Assembly: GCA_003513495.1 (NCBI GenBank)
Contig: DOPM01000050.1
Location: forward strand, 1-39,932
Source: Desulfosporosinus sp.
GTDB taxonomy: Bacteria > Bacillota > Desulfitobacteriia > Desulfitobacteriales > Desulfitobacteriaceae
Reading direction: 5' to 3'
Length of the DNA stretch: 39,932 nucleotides
Shown: positions 1 through 8,750 of the stretch, piece after piece
How the letters are laid out: each line of letters begins with the position of its first letter
Numbering within the stretch: the first letter of the stretch is position 1
Program-made: the position numbers and the translations under genes
The notes under the pieces: model-generated
What the model was told of the DNA's origin: nothing
Database searches by the model: none
Seen by the model: only the letters and a program-made list of their open reading frames with translations

Positions 1-1
1 A

Positions 2-181
2 GGTTTCAGTATAAATCAATACATGTATCTTTTAGATAGGGTAATGGGTAAAGCATCTACGAAGGTAGAACCAAAAGCAATGGAGGAAGAAAAGACTCCT
101 GAGAAGCAAGATTTAGAAAAAGAGTTTGCTAAGTTTAGGAAAGCTAAAGTAGTTGATATTAAGGATGTAGACGTAAAATAA
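2..181 (+). CDS. Partial C-terminal fragment, possibly phage small terminase subunit
   Basis: An open frame enters from the left edge and stops at TAA 179-181, giving the last 59 residues of a protein. It contains NQYMYLLDRVMGKASTKVE followed by a Lys/Glu-rich charged tail. The 'LDRVMGK..KVE' element resembles the C-termini of some phage DUF5681/small-terminase proteins. The position just before the large terminase, with only a recombinase cassette between, fits a terS gene. The N-terminal DNA-binding part is outside the window, so the assignment is inference from a short stretch and position. Confidence 0.45.
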   Translation, partial: GFSINQYMYLLDRVMGKASTKVEPKAMEEEKTPEKQDLEKEFAKFRKAKVVDIKDVDVK

Positions 182-666
182 TGTTATTGTGTCGGTGAGT
201 GATACAGTGGCATTTTTGGTTGTGTTTATGGTTATCGAGATGGTTAGAAGTGGCATGGAATAAAGATTTATTGATTATGGGATTAATGGATAATTATTTT
301 GTGTTTACATTGGTCAGCGTTCAGGGGCGTTGTTATGTATACTTTATATACACTTTCAATGTCGAATTATCGAATAATAAAATAGTTTCAAATTAATGCC
401 TTTCAATTGTAGTTTAGTATTCCTCGACCCTATCATATCCGACTAATTAAGAATATAGAAATGCGTTTAACTGGTATCATAAGGTGTACCATTTGAATCG
501 CTTTTTGGAATATTAAGAACCTAGTCATATCAAGGCTTACAGAGATTAAAAAATGTATCATAAAGTTTATAAAACAATTATGAAACGTATCATAATCATC
601 ATGGACTTTTTGAAACACATATGATATATTATCACTAAGGTAATAATCATATGGAGGTATCGAGTC
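182..666. other. 485-bp intergenic region before the recombinase gene
   Basis: No convincing gene is seen. A GTG-started frame at 199-396 has no ribosome site and an unlikely composition rich in Trp, Leu and Phe. The second half is very AT-rich and carries repeated GTATCATAA words and other short dyads, described separately as a possible recombinase target. A good ribosome site (GGAGGT, about 652-657) belongs to the gene at 667. Confidence 0.6.
474..595. repeat. Three direct copies of GTATCATAA; candidate recombinase sub-sites
   Basis: GTATCATAA occurs at 474-482, 555-563 and 587-595, within 200 bp upstream of the serine recombinase gene. The interval between the second and third copies also contains a TTATGAAAC element, giving partial inverted symmetry. 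Resolvase-type serine recombinases usually bind several such sub-sites beside their own gene. That these are the target is inference; AT-rich DNA produces some of this by chance. Confidence 0.35.
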
Positions 667-1269
667 ATGAGGACTTATGGATATGCAAGGGTTAGCACTA
701 AAGAACAGAAGTTAGATAGGCAGACTGCTGAGTTAGAGAAATATGTTGATGAGAGGTTCATATTTACCGATAAGATCAGTGGTAAAGACTTTGATAGACC
801 TCAGTATCAATTGCTTAGAAAGGTAGCTCAGAAGGGTGATACTATCTATGTGAAGTCATTAGATAGACTGGGTAGAAATAAGGGGCAGGTAAAGCAGGAA
901 CTAGAATATTATAAGGGTGAAGGTGTAAGAGTTAAGATACTTGACATACCCACATCCATGATGGATATACCTGAAGGTCAAGACTGGATAATGGATATGA
1001 TTAACAACCTACTCATAGAGGTACTAAGTACCATAGCAGAGCAGGAGAGAATAACCACTAGACAAAGACAATCAGAAGGAATAGCAATAGCAAAGACACA
1101 AGGCAAACACTTAGGAAGACCAGTGATAGAGGTATCAGATACTTTTGTCCTAGCTTACAAGCAATGGAAAGCAGAAGAGATAACAGCAGTAAAGGCAATA
1201 GAACTAAGCGGATTAAGTAAGGCAACATTCTACAGGAAAGTTAAAGAATTTGAAAATAGTGCTATCTGA
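667..1269 (+). CDS. Serine recombinase (resolvase/invertase family)
   Basis: A 200-residue protein with the small serine recombinase layout. The N-terminal catalytic domain starts GYARVSTKEQ with the nucleophilic Ser at about position 10, followed by DRLGR near 66-70 and a long helix around IAEQER. The C-terminal Hin-type helix-turn-helix is AIELSGLSKATFYRKVKEFE. Length matches resolvases and invertases (180-210 aa). ATG 667 is preceded by GGAGGT at good spacing. A strong terminator follows directly, so the gene looks like a self-contained cassette lying between a possible small terminase and the large terminase. Its job may be dimer resolution, inversion or cassette movement; no invertible segment is obvious inside the window. 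Confidence 0.9.
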   Translation: MRTYGYARVSTKEQKLDRQTAELEKYVDERFIFTDKISGKDFDRPQYQLLRKVAQKGDTIYVKSLDRLGRNKGQVKQELEYYKGEGVRVKILDIPTSMMDIPEGQDWIMDMINNLLIEVLSTIAEQERITTRQRQSEGIAIAKTQGKHLGRPVIEVSDTFVLAYKQWKAEEITAVKAIELSGLSKATFYRKVKEFENSAI

Positions 1270-1284
1270 TAATATGGGTTGATT

Positions 1285-1317
1285 AAAAGGAGATAAAAAA
1301 ATTATCTTCTTTTTTGT
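1285..1317 (+). terminator. Rho-independent terminator after the recombinase
   Basis: A 12-bp stem (arms 1285-1296 and 1302-1313, one G-T pair) with an A5 loop, running into a T-rich tail. It lies 16 nt after the recombinase stop and isolates that gene from terL. Confidence 0.75.
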
Positions 1318-1446
1318 TTGTCTTTGTGTGTCGAACAATGTATTTATTTGTCGAGGGGGTAGGCTTCTTTTTTGGATTCCAAAATGATGCCCCGCAGTTA
1401 GTCCAACAATTATTTTTATAAAATTTTTCAGAATCGAGGTTAAAAA

Positions 1447-3192
1447 ATGACCAAGGAAGAACGAGATAAACAACGATTAGAGGAGCAACAAAATACCCAA
1501 CTCCTTTATGATTATGTTTATTTAGAGTACATAAAAAACGGTGCTTCTGAAGAACAAGCAATTGAAGCAACCGAAGACTTAATGTTTAAACATAGCAATA
1601 ATTTATTTGGTGAAAAAGGATTGGCTTATAATATCGGAGAGTTATCAATACCATTCTTTTGCAAATATTTCCTCCAAGATACCTTTACTCCTAAGCCAAA
1701 TAATAAAGCTAGAAATCTAGCACAAGTTCATTTGGATGTTTGGGATATGCTGGATCAAATGTTTATCAAAGACGAATTTGACAAATCAGAAATAATTCTC
1801 CCTAGGGGAACGGCAAAAACAACTGTTTGTGATTTTGCTATTTCAGTTTGGCTCCATTGCTATAAGAAATCAGACTACACCTTAGTAGCAGGAAAAACTG
1901 AAGGTGATGCTATTGAATTTATTGCAGAAGCAAGGAAAGCATTTGAGGAGAATAAATACATAATAAAAGCATTCGGTGAATTGATTGATACTAAAAATTG
2001 TACAGTCAATAAATTAGAACTTGAATTAACTAATAAAACTAAAATCCAAGCTATTTCTTCCACTAGTTCTATGCGTGGTAAGAAGTACAATGGGAATCGT
2101 CCTTCCTGTATTATTGCAGACGATTATCAAGGTAAATCGGACGTTATCACTAAAGAATCTAGAGATAAGAAATACAATACCTTTATTGAAGATGCCGGTT
2201 ATGCAGGTGATGAAGCAGTAATAAGAAACGGAGTGAAAATTAAACCTGCTACCAAATTCATTGTTTTAGGTACTATCCTCCATGCTGATTGCTTTATGTC
2301 CAGACTCCTAAAGAACAAAGACTATAAGCATATGCTTAGAAGAGTAGTGGATTTTGATGTTGAAAAAGTATTCCATGAAGGATTATGGGAAGAATTCAGG
2401 TTGATTTATTTCAATAATAAGCTTCAGGACTCCGTTTCGGAGGCAAAAGAATTCTACTATCAGCATGAAAATGAAATGAAATTTCCAACGATTTGGGATG
2501 ATAAATTTAATCCATTGGAACTTGCAATCAAATACTATAATAATCCTTCTGCATTCCAACAGGAAATGATGAACGATGCTTCTAAAATCGGAGTAAAATG
2601 GTTCACCTCAAATAAAGTTGAATCTCCTGAAGTCATTGAATCTCATAACTTCATTAAAACAATGCTATGCGTTGACCCTGCTGCCACTTCAAGTAAAAGG
2701 AGTGACAGTTTTGCTTTTCTTGTGGGGAGTTTAGCTAATAATGGCTTTAAGTATTGCAGAAAAGCAGAACTATTAAAGATTGATGCCAGGACTGAGTTTG
2801 ATAAGTACATTAAACATATTGTGGATCTTTTATTGGACTATCCCGATATCACACATATCTATTTGGAAAAGAATACCTTTCTCGGAGTGGATGCCAATAA
2901 ATTAGAACAAGAAATTGATAAAAATATTCTTTTGAAACGTAGAAATTTAGTGATTGACAATGAATATCAAAGAGCCAATAAAAATGATCGTATTGAAACA
3001 ATCGTTTCTGATGTAAACAATGGAAGAATCATTTTCAATTCAGAGGATGAGGATTTTATCAATGAGGTTATGGACTTTGCAGGGACAGATTTTACTCCTC
3101 ACGACGATGGAGTTGATATTCTCGCCTCATTCGCAAGCAAAATTGATCTCATAGAAGTTGTTCATAGAGTAAAGTTCTATGGTACTAGATAA
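1447..3192 (+). CDS. terL: Phage terminase large subunit
   Basis: A 581-residue packaging motor. The ATPase domain carries a deviant Walker A, PRGTAKTT, at about residues 119-126 and Walker B CIIADD at about 220-226. The C-terminal RNase H-like nuclease shows CVDPAAT near 407 and the final acidic cluster HDDGVDIL near 552. Length is typical for TerL. It cuts concatemeric phage DNA and pumps it through the portal into the prohead. ATG 1447 follows a GAGG site. The portal gene starts 19 nt downstream, in line with one head operon. No intact small subunit is visible; the partial gene at the left edge may be it. Confidence 0.93.
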   Translation: MTKEERDKQRLEEQQNTQLLYDYVYLEYIKNGASEEQAIEATEDLMFKHSNNLFGEKGLAYNIGELSIPFFCKYFLQDTFTPKPNNKARNLAQVHLDVWDMLDQMFIKDEFDKSEIILPRGTAKTTVCDFAISVWLHCYKKSDYTLVAGKTEGDAIEFIAEARKAFEENKYIIKAFGELIDTKNCTVNKLELELTNKTKIQAISSTSSMRGKKYNGNRPSCIIADDYQGKSDVITKESRDKKYNTFIEDAGYAGDEAVIRNGVKIKPATKFIVLGTILHADCFMSRLLKNKDYKHMLRRVVDFDVEKVFHEGLWEEFRLIYFNNKLQDSVSEAKEFYYQHENEMKFPTIWDDKFNPLELAIKYYNNPSAFQQEMMNDASKIGVKWFTSNKVESPEVIESHNFIKTMLCVDPAATSSKRSDSFAFLVGSLANNGFKYCRKAELLKIDARTEFDKYIKHIVDLLLDYPDITHIYLEKNTFLGVDANKLEQEIDKNILLKRRNLVIDNEYQRANKNDRIETIVSDVNNGRIIFNSEDEDFINEVMDFAGTDFTPHDDGVDILASFASKIDLIEVVHRVKFYGTR

Positions 3193-3211
3193 AAAATAGA
3201 GGTGGTGACAT

Positions 3212-4507
3212 ATGCCGGATTTAGATTTATTAGCAAAATGTAAAGAGGAACATGATTTAAATAGTGCTACTTACCAAAAAATGCAGGACTATTATGATGG
3301 TAATGGCAAAACAGATGCTTTAGTTAATTACAAAATGATAACCTCTAGGGCAAATAATAAGATCCCTAAAAATATGGTTCAGAAATTTATTTTAGAAGAG
3401 GTTTCCTATTGTGTCGCAAATGGAATTATTTATTCCTCTCATTCTAATGATAAAGCTATTATTGATGATATTCGATTAAATATAGTCAAGTCTTGGAGTG
3501 AAAAACATGATGGAGAACTTCTTAAACAGGCATTGATATTTTCTGAAGCATATGAGTTGATTTATGCGGATAAGCAAGCACAATTTAAAGCTATGATCCT
3601 TAATCCATTAAATTCATATGTTTTAAAAGATGAATTTGGAGAAGTAAGAGTTTTTATTAGATTCTTTCAAAAGAAATTCGAGCCAGAAACACAATATGCT
3701 GATGTCTACGAGGGTAATAAAATCTATCATTATACTGTAGACGGAGGGAAATTTACTCAATATGGTAATATAGATTCTCATATATTCTCTAAAGTCCCTG
3801 TTGGAGTATGTAGTATTGGTTCTATTTATGAATCAATCTATGGAAACATTAAGGGACAACAAGACGGATATGAGCAAGTTTCTAGTGATTATGTCAATGA
3901 AATAGCCGATGCAAGAAATGCAATCCTTTTAACTACTGGTGCATCTGTGGAAGAAGGTGCAGAGGAAGATATTAAAACTAAGGCGATAATGGAACTTCCT
4001 ACTGGCGGTGATGCAAAGTGGTTGATAAAAACTTTGTCGGACGCTTTCATTCAAAACGCATTAAATACCTTAAATGATAATATGTACTCTTTGGCTAATC
4101 ATATTGATCATAATCAAAAGCTTTCTAGTAATACCTCTTCATTGGCTCAAAAGAATAAACTTATGGGATTGGCTAGTAAGTGTGCTAATAATATTCATGC
4201 TATGCAGGATTGCATCAAAATGAGACTTCAATTTCTATTTGAATTCTTAAAGATTAAACAAAGTAAAAATTATTCTTATTTGGATGTAGATATAAAACTG
4301 ACTCCTTCAATTCCAACTGATGATTTGATGGTTAGTCAAATCCTGAGCCAGAATCCTAAGATCCCAACAGAAGTAGGATTTGCTCAATATTCCTTTATTC
4401 AAGATGTTGATAAGGTAATGGCTTTATACGAAGAAGAGAATAAAGCTAATTCAGTGGGGGAGAATTTGCTTAATAATGATAATCCTCCTAATGGTGGTGT
4501 TGAGTAA
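3212..4507 (+). CDS. Phage portal protein (SPP1 gp6-like)
   Basis: A 431-residue protein following terL and overlapping a Mu F-like head protein, the usual portal position. The sequence has the SPP1 gp6-type pattern: N-terminal 'YYDGNGK..' motif, an IPKNMVQKFILEEV segment, long amphipathic helices around SLANHIDHNQKLSSNTSSLAQKN, and a low-complexity Asn-rich C-terminus. Portals form a dodecameric ring at one capsid vertex, docking terminase and then the tail. Ribosome site GAGGTGG precedes ATG 3212. The stop codon overlaps the next ATG (TAATG), indicating translational coupling. Confidence 0.9.
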   Translation: MPDLDLLAKCKEEHDLNSATYQKMQDYYDGNGKTDALVNYKMITSRANNKIPKNMVQKFILEEVSYCVANGIIYSSHSNDKAIIDDIRLNIVKSWSEKHDGELLKQALIFSEAYELIYADKQAQFKAMILNPLNSYVLKDEFGEVRVFIRFFQKKFEPETQYADVYEGNKIYHYTVDGGKFTQYGNIDSHIFSKVPVGVCSIGSIYESIYGNIKGQQDGYEQVSSDYVNEIADARNAILLTTGASVEEGAEEDIKTKAIMELPTGGDAKWLIKTLSDAFIQNALNTLNDNMYSLANHIDHNQKLSSNTSSLAQKNKLMGLASKCANNIHAMQDCIKMRLQFLFEFLKIKQSKNYSYLDVDIKLTPSIPTDDLMVSQILSQNPKIPTEVGFAQYSFIQDVDKVMALYEEENKANSVGENLLNNDNPPNGGVE

Positions 4508-5403
4508 TGCAGGATGGGGTAGATCCAGAATATCAAAGTAAAATTGAGGATATAAAGGTAGAAGGAGAAAATCTATCTGAAAAAGGAATGAAACCTGTTT
4601 ATTCTAAGCAAAAAGCTTCCTTGGATGAAATTCAAGCTATCATAGGTAAGATGTTTGTTGATTATGATACTGAAAATGGATTTCTAAAACTCACAAGAGA
4701 GCAACAAAACAGATTAACTAATGATATGAAAGAAAAACTTAAAGAAATGGGTATTGTTTTGGCTCAGAGCGAAGTTAGTACGGTTGCATCTATACTAGGC
4801 ACAGTATATGCAACAACTTACTATATGAACGCTTGGGTATTAGATGAGGGTATAGACGTAGCTTTAAAATTTGACATCTTAAAACCTGAAGTCATCAAAA
4901 GAGCGGTTAATACCAAATTCAAGGGAGAACTATTTAGTGACCGCATATGGAAAAATAAAACTGATATGATGAATAAACTTCAATCTTCATTAGTAGATGC
5001 TTTCAAAGGTAGAATATCCATAGATAAAATCGGAACAGAGATAAAGAAAACATTCAATGTGCAAGCTTATGAATCTAAAAGATTAATGATCACTGAGACG
5101 GCTAGAATTCAAACACAGGCTACGGATGATATTGCTAAGAGTACAGGTATTAAAAAACAAATGTATTCTGCGACTTTGGACAAAAAGACTAATCCTAAAG
5201 ACGCTAGTTTTGATCAAAAAGTTTACAATGTTGATGATCCAAATAAACCCAAAATTCCACAGCACCCTCAATGCCGTTGCGTGTATATAAATATTCCTTA
5301 TGATGGATGGAGTCCAACGCAAAGAAAAGACAATATTTCAAAAAAATTAATATCAAATATTGATTATGATACCCGGAAGAGAAATATTGGTATTAAATAC
5401 TGA
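4507..5403 (+). CDS. Phage minor head protein, Mu F-like (SPP1 gp7 type)
   Basis: A 298-residue protein starting at the ATG that overlaps the portal stop. The C-terminal half (about 190-270) has the Phage_Mu_F pattern: LMITETARIQTQA, then KQMYSATLDKKTNP..., and a Cys/His end HPQCRCVYIN. These proteins sit inside the capsid near the portal and take part in DNA entry or head assembly. The N-terminal 80 residues are charged and family-specific. Position between portal and scaffold fits the family in Gram-positive siphophages. Confidence 0.9.
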   Translation: MQDGVDPEYQSKIEDIKVEGENLSEKGMKPVYSKQKASLDEIQAIIGKMFVDYDTENGFLKLTREQQNRLTNDMKEKLKEMGIVLAQSEVSTVASILGTVYATTYYMNAWVLDEGIDVALKFDILKPEVIKRAVNTKFKGELFSDRIWKNKTDMMNKLQSSLVDAFKGRISIDKIGTEIKKTFNVQAYESKRLMITETARIQTQATDDIAKSTGIKKQMYSATLDKKTNPKDASFDQKVYNVDDPNKPKIPQHPQCRCVYINIPYDGWSPTQRKDNISKKLISNIDYDTRKRNIGIKY

Positions 5404-5462
5404 TATTTTCATTACTTACTTAATATTGATATACTAATTAATGGAAAGGAGTGAATGAAAAT

Positions 5463-5765
5463 ATGAAGTATTGTAAAAATTGCAATCAAAATGTTACACC
5501 CACTAAAAAGTTCAGCATTTTATGGTTTTTAATCAATTGCTTATGGATTGTTGGTGGAGTTTTTTATGTTCTATATTATTTTATGTTCAAGAAAAACGCT
5601 TGCCCAATCTGCAACAGTAGTAATTTTGAGAATGTAATTCAAGAAAGTGCTTTTGTCTCTCAAGTTGGTGAATTTAATAATAAAGCGGATGATTATATAG
5701 CGAGAAAGAAACAAGAAATTGAAGTACTAAAAGAACAAAAACGACTAAAAAAAATAAGTCACTAG
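5463..5765 (+). CDS. Small zinc-ribbon protein with a membrane segment
   Basis: About 100 residues. An N-terminal CxxC (YCKNCNQ), a hydrophobic stretch of about 25 residues (SILWFLINCLWIVGGVFYVL), a second CxxC (CPICNS), then a coiled-coil-like charged tail (ARKKQEIEVLKEQKRLKK). The four cysteines probably bind zinc on one side of the membrane. A GGAAAGGAG ribosome site lies 11 nt before ATG 5463; an upstream GTG (5451) overlaps that site and is less likely. It is placed between head genes and followed by its own terminator, like a phage 'moron' gene. Function is unknown; it is not a recognised virion component. Confidence 0.7.
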   Translation: MKYCKNCNQNVTPTKKFSILWFLINCLWIVGGVFYVLYYFMFKKNACPICNSSNFENVIQESAFVSQVGEFNNKADDYIARKKQEIEVLKEQKRLKKISH

Positions 5766-5781
5766 ATCAAATCTCGTTTAG

Positions 5782-5807
5782 AACACCCTAATTATGGGGT
5801 GTTTTTT
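5782..5807 (+). terminator. Terminator after the zinc-ribbon gene
   Basis: Stem AACACCC/GGGTGTT with an 8-nt loop and a T6 tail. It separates the minor head genes from the scaffold-capsid genes. Confidence 0.75.
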
Positions 5808-5885
5808 ATATGCCCAAAAAAACTAAAAAATTAATCGCGTCTCTAGTTCATGAGAGTTAGAGGGGCAGAAAGAAGGTAATTTATA

Positions 5886-6518
5886 ATGACATTAGAAGAA
5901 ATCAAAGCGTATTTAGAGGCGAACAAGGAGAATGCAGACGTAAAAGCTTATTTGGACAGTTTTAAGGTACAACCTACTTTAGAGGTGTTTAAAAGTAAGT
6001 TAGGTGAACCAGATTTCAAAAGTTTCATGGATTCGGAGAAGGATAAGCATTTAACGAAGGGTATTGAAACTTTTAAGACAAACAATTTAGATGCACTAGT
6101 TACAGCTAAAATTAAAGAACTTTATCCAGATACAGATCCAAAAGACAAAGCAATAGCGGATATGAAAGCTGAAATTGCTCAAATGAAAGCTGAAGCATCG
6201 CACAAAGAACGTATCAACACTGCTTTGAAAATCGCAACAGAGAAAAAATTACCAGTAGAATTAGTTGATTATATGATTGGTCAAGATGATGAAACCACCA
6301 TAAACAATCTAACTAATTTAGAGAAAATATTTTCATCTCATGTTGAAAAAGTTGTTACAGAACGTATGGGCAATGGTTATGTTCCTCCGAGTGGTGGAAC
6401 TCCTCCTAGTGGTAAGAACCCTTGGAGCAAAGAACATCTCAATTATACAGAGCAAGGGAAAATTCTTAAAGAGAATCCAACACTTGCAGCTCAACTGATG
6501 GCTCAAGCTAAAAACTAA
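5886..6518 (+). CDS. Phage capsid scaffolding protein (DUF4355-like)
   Basis: A 210-residue, highly charged, mostly helical protein directly upstream of the major capsid gene. The central segment (KDKAIADMKAEIAQMKAEA, about 98-115) is a coiled coil. The C-terminal part has a Gly/Pro linker (PPSGGTPPSGKNPWS) and an ending typical of DUF4355 scaffolds (LKENPTLAAQLMAQA). Scaffold proteins guide prohead assembly and leave before DNA packaging. Assigned by composition, position and family resemblance. Confidence 0.85.
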   Translation: MTLEEIKAYLEANKENADVKAYLDSFKVQPTLEVFKSKLGEPDFKSFMDSEKDKHLTKGIETFKTNNLDALVTAKIKELYPDTDPKDKAIADMKAEIAQMKAEASHKERINTALKIATEKKLPVELVDYMIGQDDETTINNLTNLEKIFSSHVEKVVTERMGNGYVPPSGGTPPSGKNPWSKEHLNYTEQGKILKENPTLAAQLMAQAKN

Positions 6519-6559
6519 TAACTAAAAAATAAAATTTAAAATGAAAGAGGTAATGTAAA

Positions 6560-7555
6560 ATGGCAGCAACTAAAGTGAGTAACATTATTATTCCGGAGAT
6601 TTTTAATCCTTATGTAGTGGAAAGAACAGCAGAACTTTCGGCATTAGTTAGAAGTGGTATCGTAGTACCAGATCCACAAATGGATGTGTTGGCAAGTGCA
6701 GGTGGCACATTGATTAATATGCCATTTTTTACTGATTTGACAGGTGACGATGATCTGCTTGATGACACAGCGGACATACCAGTAAATGCTATTGGAACAA
6801 ATAAAGATATTGCAACTTTACTTATGAGAACAAAAAGTTGGGGAGTGACAGATTTAGCTAAATCTATAAGCGGTGATGACCCAATGAGAGCAATTGGGGA
6901 TTTAGTAGCTGATTATTGGGCTAGGAAAGAACAAACTACCTTAATTAAAATCCTCACAGGTGTGTTCGCAGATAATATTGCAAATGATTCAGCAGACCAT
7001 GTTCATGATGTTTCTATTGCCGATGGAGCAAATGCAGCTTCAACAAACTTAATCGGTGCTAATTCAGTAATTGAAGCCTCGGCATTGCTTGGTGATGCTA
7101 TGATGGGTTTAACAGCAATTGCAATGCATTCAGTTTGTTATGCTAATCTGCAAAAACAAAATCTTATTGACTTCACACCTACCAATGTTCAAAATGTTGG
7201 GTTTGGAACATATCTTGGGAAAACCGTAATTGTTGATGATGGTTGTCCTTCTATTGCAGGAGGAACCAGTGGAAAAGTTTATACTTCATACTTGTTCGGG
7301 AGAGGTGCTATTGCTAGAGGTGAAGGTAAACCTGAATATCCTACTGAAATGGATCGTGATTCTTTGGGTTCTGGTGGTACTGATGTCCTTATTACTAGAA
7401 GGCATTATATTCTTCATCCTCGTGGAATAAAGTTCACTTCTGCAAGTGTTGTAAAAACTACACCAACCAATTCTGAATTAGCACTGGCAGCAAACTGGGA
7501 TCGTGTATATGAGTCAAAGAATATTCGTTTGGTGGCTTTGAAGACTAACGGTTAA
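6560..7555 (+). CDS. Major capsid protein
   Basis: A 331-residue coat protein, expected to have an HK97 fold. It starts MAATKVSNIIIPEIFNPYVV and continues with segments typical of clostridial phage coat proteins: a Gly-rich GGTLINMPFF (about 50-59), KSWGVTDLAKS, DLVADYWARKEQ and a late ITRRHYILHPRGIKF. Position directly after scaffold and before head-tail connectors supports the call. A GAGGTAA ribosome site precedes ATG 6560. A strong hairpin follows the stop, possibly raising or limiting expression relative to the connector genes. Confidence 0.92.
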   Translation: MAATKVSNIIIPEIFNPYVVERTAELSALVRSGIVVPDPQMDVLASAGGTLINMPFFTDLTGDDDLLDDTADIPVNAIGTNKDIATLLMRTKSWGVTDLAKSISGDDPMRAIGDLVADYWARKEQTTLIKILTGVFADNIANDSADHVHDVSIADGANAASTNLIGANSVIEASALLGDAMMGLTAIAMHSVCYANLQKQNLIDFTPTNVQNVGFGTYLGKTVIVDDGCPSIAGGTSGKVYTSYLFGRGAIARGEGKPEYPTEMDRDSLGSGGTDVLITRRHYILHPRGIKFTSASVVKTTPTNSELALAANWDRVYESKNIRLVALKTNG

Positions 7556-7573
7556 TCAATATTTAATTAAAAA

Positions 7574-7609
7574 ATAGAAAGAGAGATTGGAATATATCTC
7601 TCTTTCTAT
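7574..7609 (+). terminator. 14-bp perfect hairpin after the capsid gene
   Basis: Arms 7574-7587 and 7596-7609 pair perfectly around an 8-nt loop. There is no clear T-run, so it may be an mRNA stability or partial termination element that raises capsid mRNA relative to downstream genes. Confidence 0.55.
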
Positions 7610-7630
7610 ATGGAAAAGGGGAATGAAAAT

Positions 7631-7792
7631 ATGAGTTTATGTGGTTTCAATCGTAAGCGAAGAGAATTAAAAAGATTAGAATTGGAAGCAAAAGAAAAAT
7701 TAGAACTTGAGCAAAAATTAAAAGAACAAGAAGAGGCTGAAAAAGCTGAAACAAAAACGAAAAAAGAAACTAAAAGCAAAGGTGATCAATAA
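7631..7792 (+). CDS. Small highly charged phage protein
   Basis: 53 residues from ATG 7631, preceded by AAAAGGGGA. Nearly all of it is a Lys/Glu-rich coiled-coil-like helix after an MSLCGFNRKRRELKR start. Its stop overlaps the next ATG (TAATG), so it is translated as part of the connector operon. Small charged proteins are common between capsid and connector genes in Gram-positive phages, but no function can be read from the sequence. An in-frame ATG at 7610 lies against the hairpin and is less likely. Confidence 0.6.
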   Translation: MSLCGFNRKRRELKRLELEAKEKLELEQKLKEQEEAEKAETKTKKETKSKGDQ

Positions 7793-8103
7793 TGGCAATA
7801 CTTGATGATGTAAAAATTCTAGTAGGTTTAGATTTATTTGATATTTCAAGAGATGACATACTAAATATTTACATTCGTAGAGGTGTTACATTGATTACTA
7901 AGTATCTAAGAAGAACCGCAACGGAAGATGTTACAGTTCTTTATCCAGATGCTTTGATTGAATATGTAGTTCAAGTTTATCGAAAAAAGGGAAACGAAGG
8001 TCTAAAATCTTTTGGTCAAGGTTCTAGACTAGGAAGTTATGGCGAAGAATTAAGTGATTCTGTTAAGTCGTTGCTACCAAAACCATCGATAAGGATGAGA
8101 TAA
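7792..8103 (+). CDS. Phage head-tail connector protein (gp6/gp15-like)
   Basis: A 103-residue, mainly helical protein starting at the ATG overlapping the previous stop. The start MAILDDVKILVGL and the core LNIYIRRGVTLITKYLRR..YPDALIEYVVQVYRKKG match the DNA-packaging/head-tail connector family that adds a ring below the portal. The C-terminus (GSRLGSYGEELSDSVKSLLPKP) is a frequent feature of this family. It is the first of four short connector/completion genes. Confidence 0.82.
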   Translation: MAILDDVKILVGLDLFDISRDDILNIYIRRGVTLITKYLRRTATEDVTVLYPDALIEYVVQVYRKKGNEGLKSFGQGSRLGSYGEELSDSVKSLLPKPSIRMR

Positions 8104-8104
8104 T

Positions 8105-8422
8105 ATGTTATACGATTATAAAGTAGGAATTTATACTAAAGGTGAAACTACTAAAGTTGGTGGAATAGCCATTCCTTCAACTTTAAGTTGGATAAAAGAT
8201 ATTGATTGTGATATGCAATCTTATAGTAAAGAATTGTTATTAAAAAACTATGGTTATGATATCGAAGTCAATAAAAGATTTTTTATGGATTTTGATCCAA
8301 ATATAAAAATAGGAACAGTTCTTTACTATACTAATTCTCAAAATATTGTTGAAAAGTATGAAGTTAAGAAAATTCCGTGGGAAGAACCTATTATGGAGGT
8401 GATATGCCTTGGCATATCGTAG
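8105..8422 (+). CDS. Minor capsid / head-tail closure protein (Minor_capsid_1-like)
   Basis: A 105-residue, beta-rich protein in the second connector position. The N-terminal MLYDYKVGIYTKGE and the central CDMQSYSKELLLKNYGYDIEV resemble the Minor_capsid_1 family and head-tail closure (stopper) proteins that plug the portal channel. It overlaps the next gene by 14 nt. Assignment rests on order and weak family resemblance. Confidence 0.7.
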   Translation: MLYDYKVGIYTKGETTKVGGIAIPSTLSWIKDIDCDMQSYSKELLLKNYGYDIEVNKRFFMDFDPNIKIGTVLYYTNSQNIVEKYEVKKIPWEEPIMEVICLGIS

Positions 8423-8750
8423 TTATAAAGATCAAGTGCTTGCAACTTTAAAACTTTGCAAAAAGGAATTTTGTGAAAGTGTTGGGGCATTAGGAGTAGC
8501 TGAAGCACAAAATCTTACTCCTGTTTTATCAGGTAATCTTAGACGTTCGGAAGTCTATGAAGTTATGCCTAATAATGAAGGAGTTTATATTGGTGTTACA
8601 CCAAATGCACCATATGCGGTAGACGTAGAAAAAGGAAATAGTAAACAAACTGCACAACCTTATCTTGAGCCAGGAATTACAAATGCAATTCCTAAAATTG
8701 TCGATGTAGCAGAACAAATTTATCGTGACAAACTTGGCGGTGATAGTTAA
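8409..8750 (+). CDS. HK97 gp10-like head-tail/tail completion protein
   Basis: A 113-residue protein. It has the gp10-like pattern of an N-terminal helix, NLTPVLSGNLRRS (about 36-48), NAPYAVDVEKG and QPYLEPGITNA near the end. The start is TTG 8409, chosen because GGAGGTGAT sits 6-7 nt upstream within the end of the previous gene. The stop overlaps the next ATG. These proteins join or terminate the tail tube during assembly. Confidence 0.85.
   Translation: MAYRSYKDQVLATLKLCKKEFCESVGALGVAEAQNLTPVLSGNLRRSEVYEVMPNNEGVYIGVTPNAPYAVDVEKGNSKQTAQPYLEPGITNAIPKIVDVAEQIYRDKLGGDS

Noticed and set aside
199..396. 65-codon open frame with GTG start
   Set aside because: No ribosome site, odd Trp/Phe-rich composition, no family resemblance.
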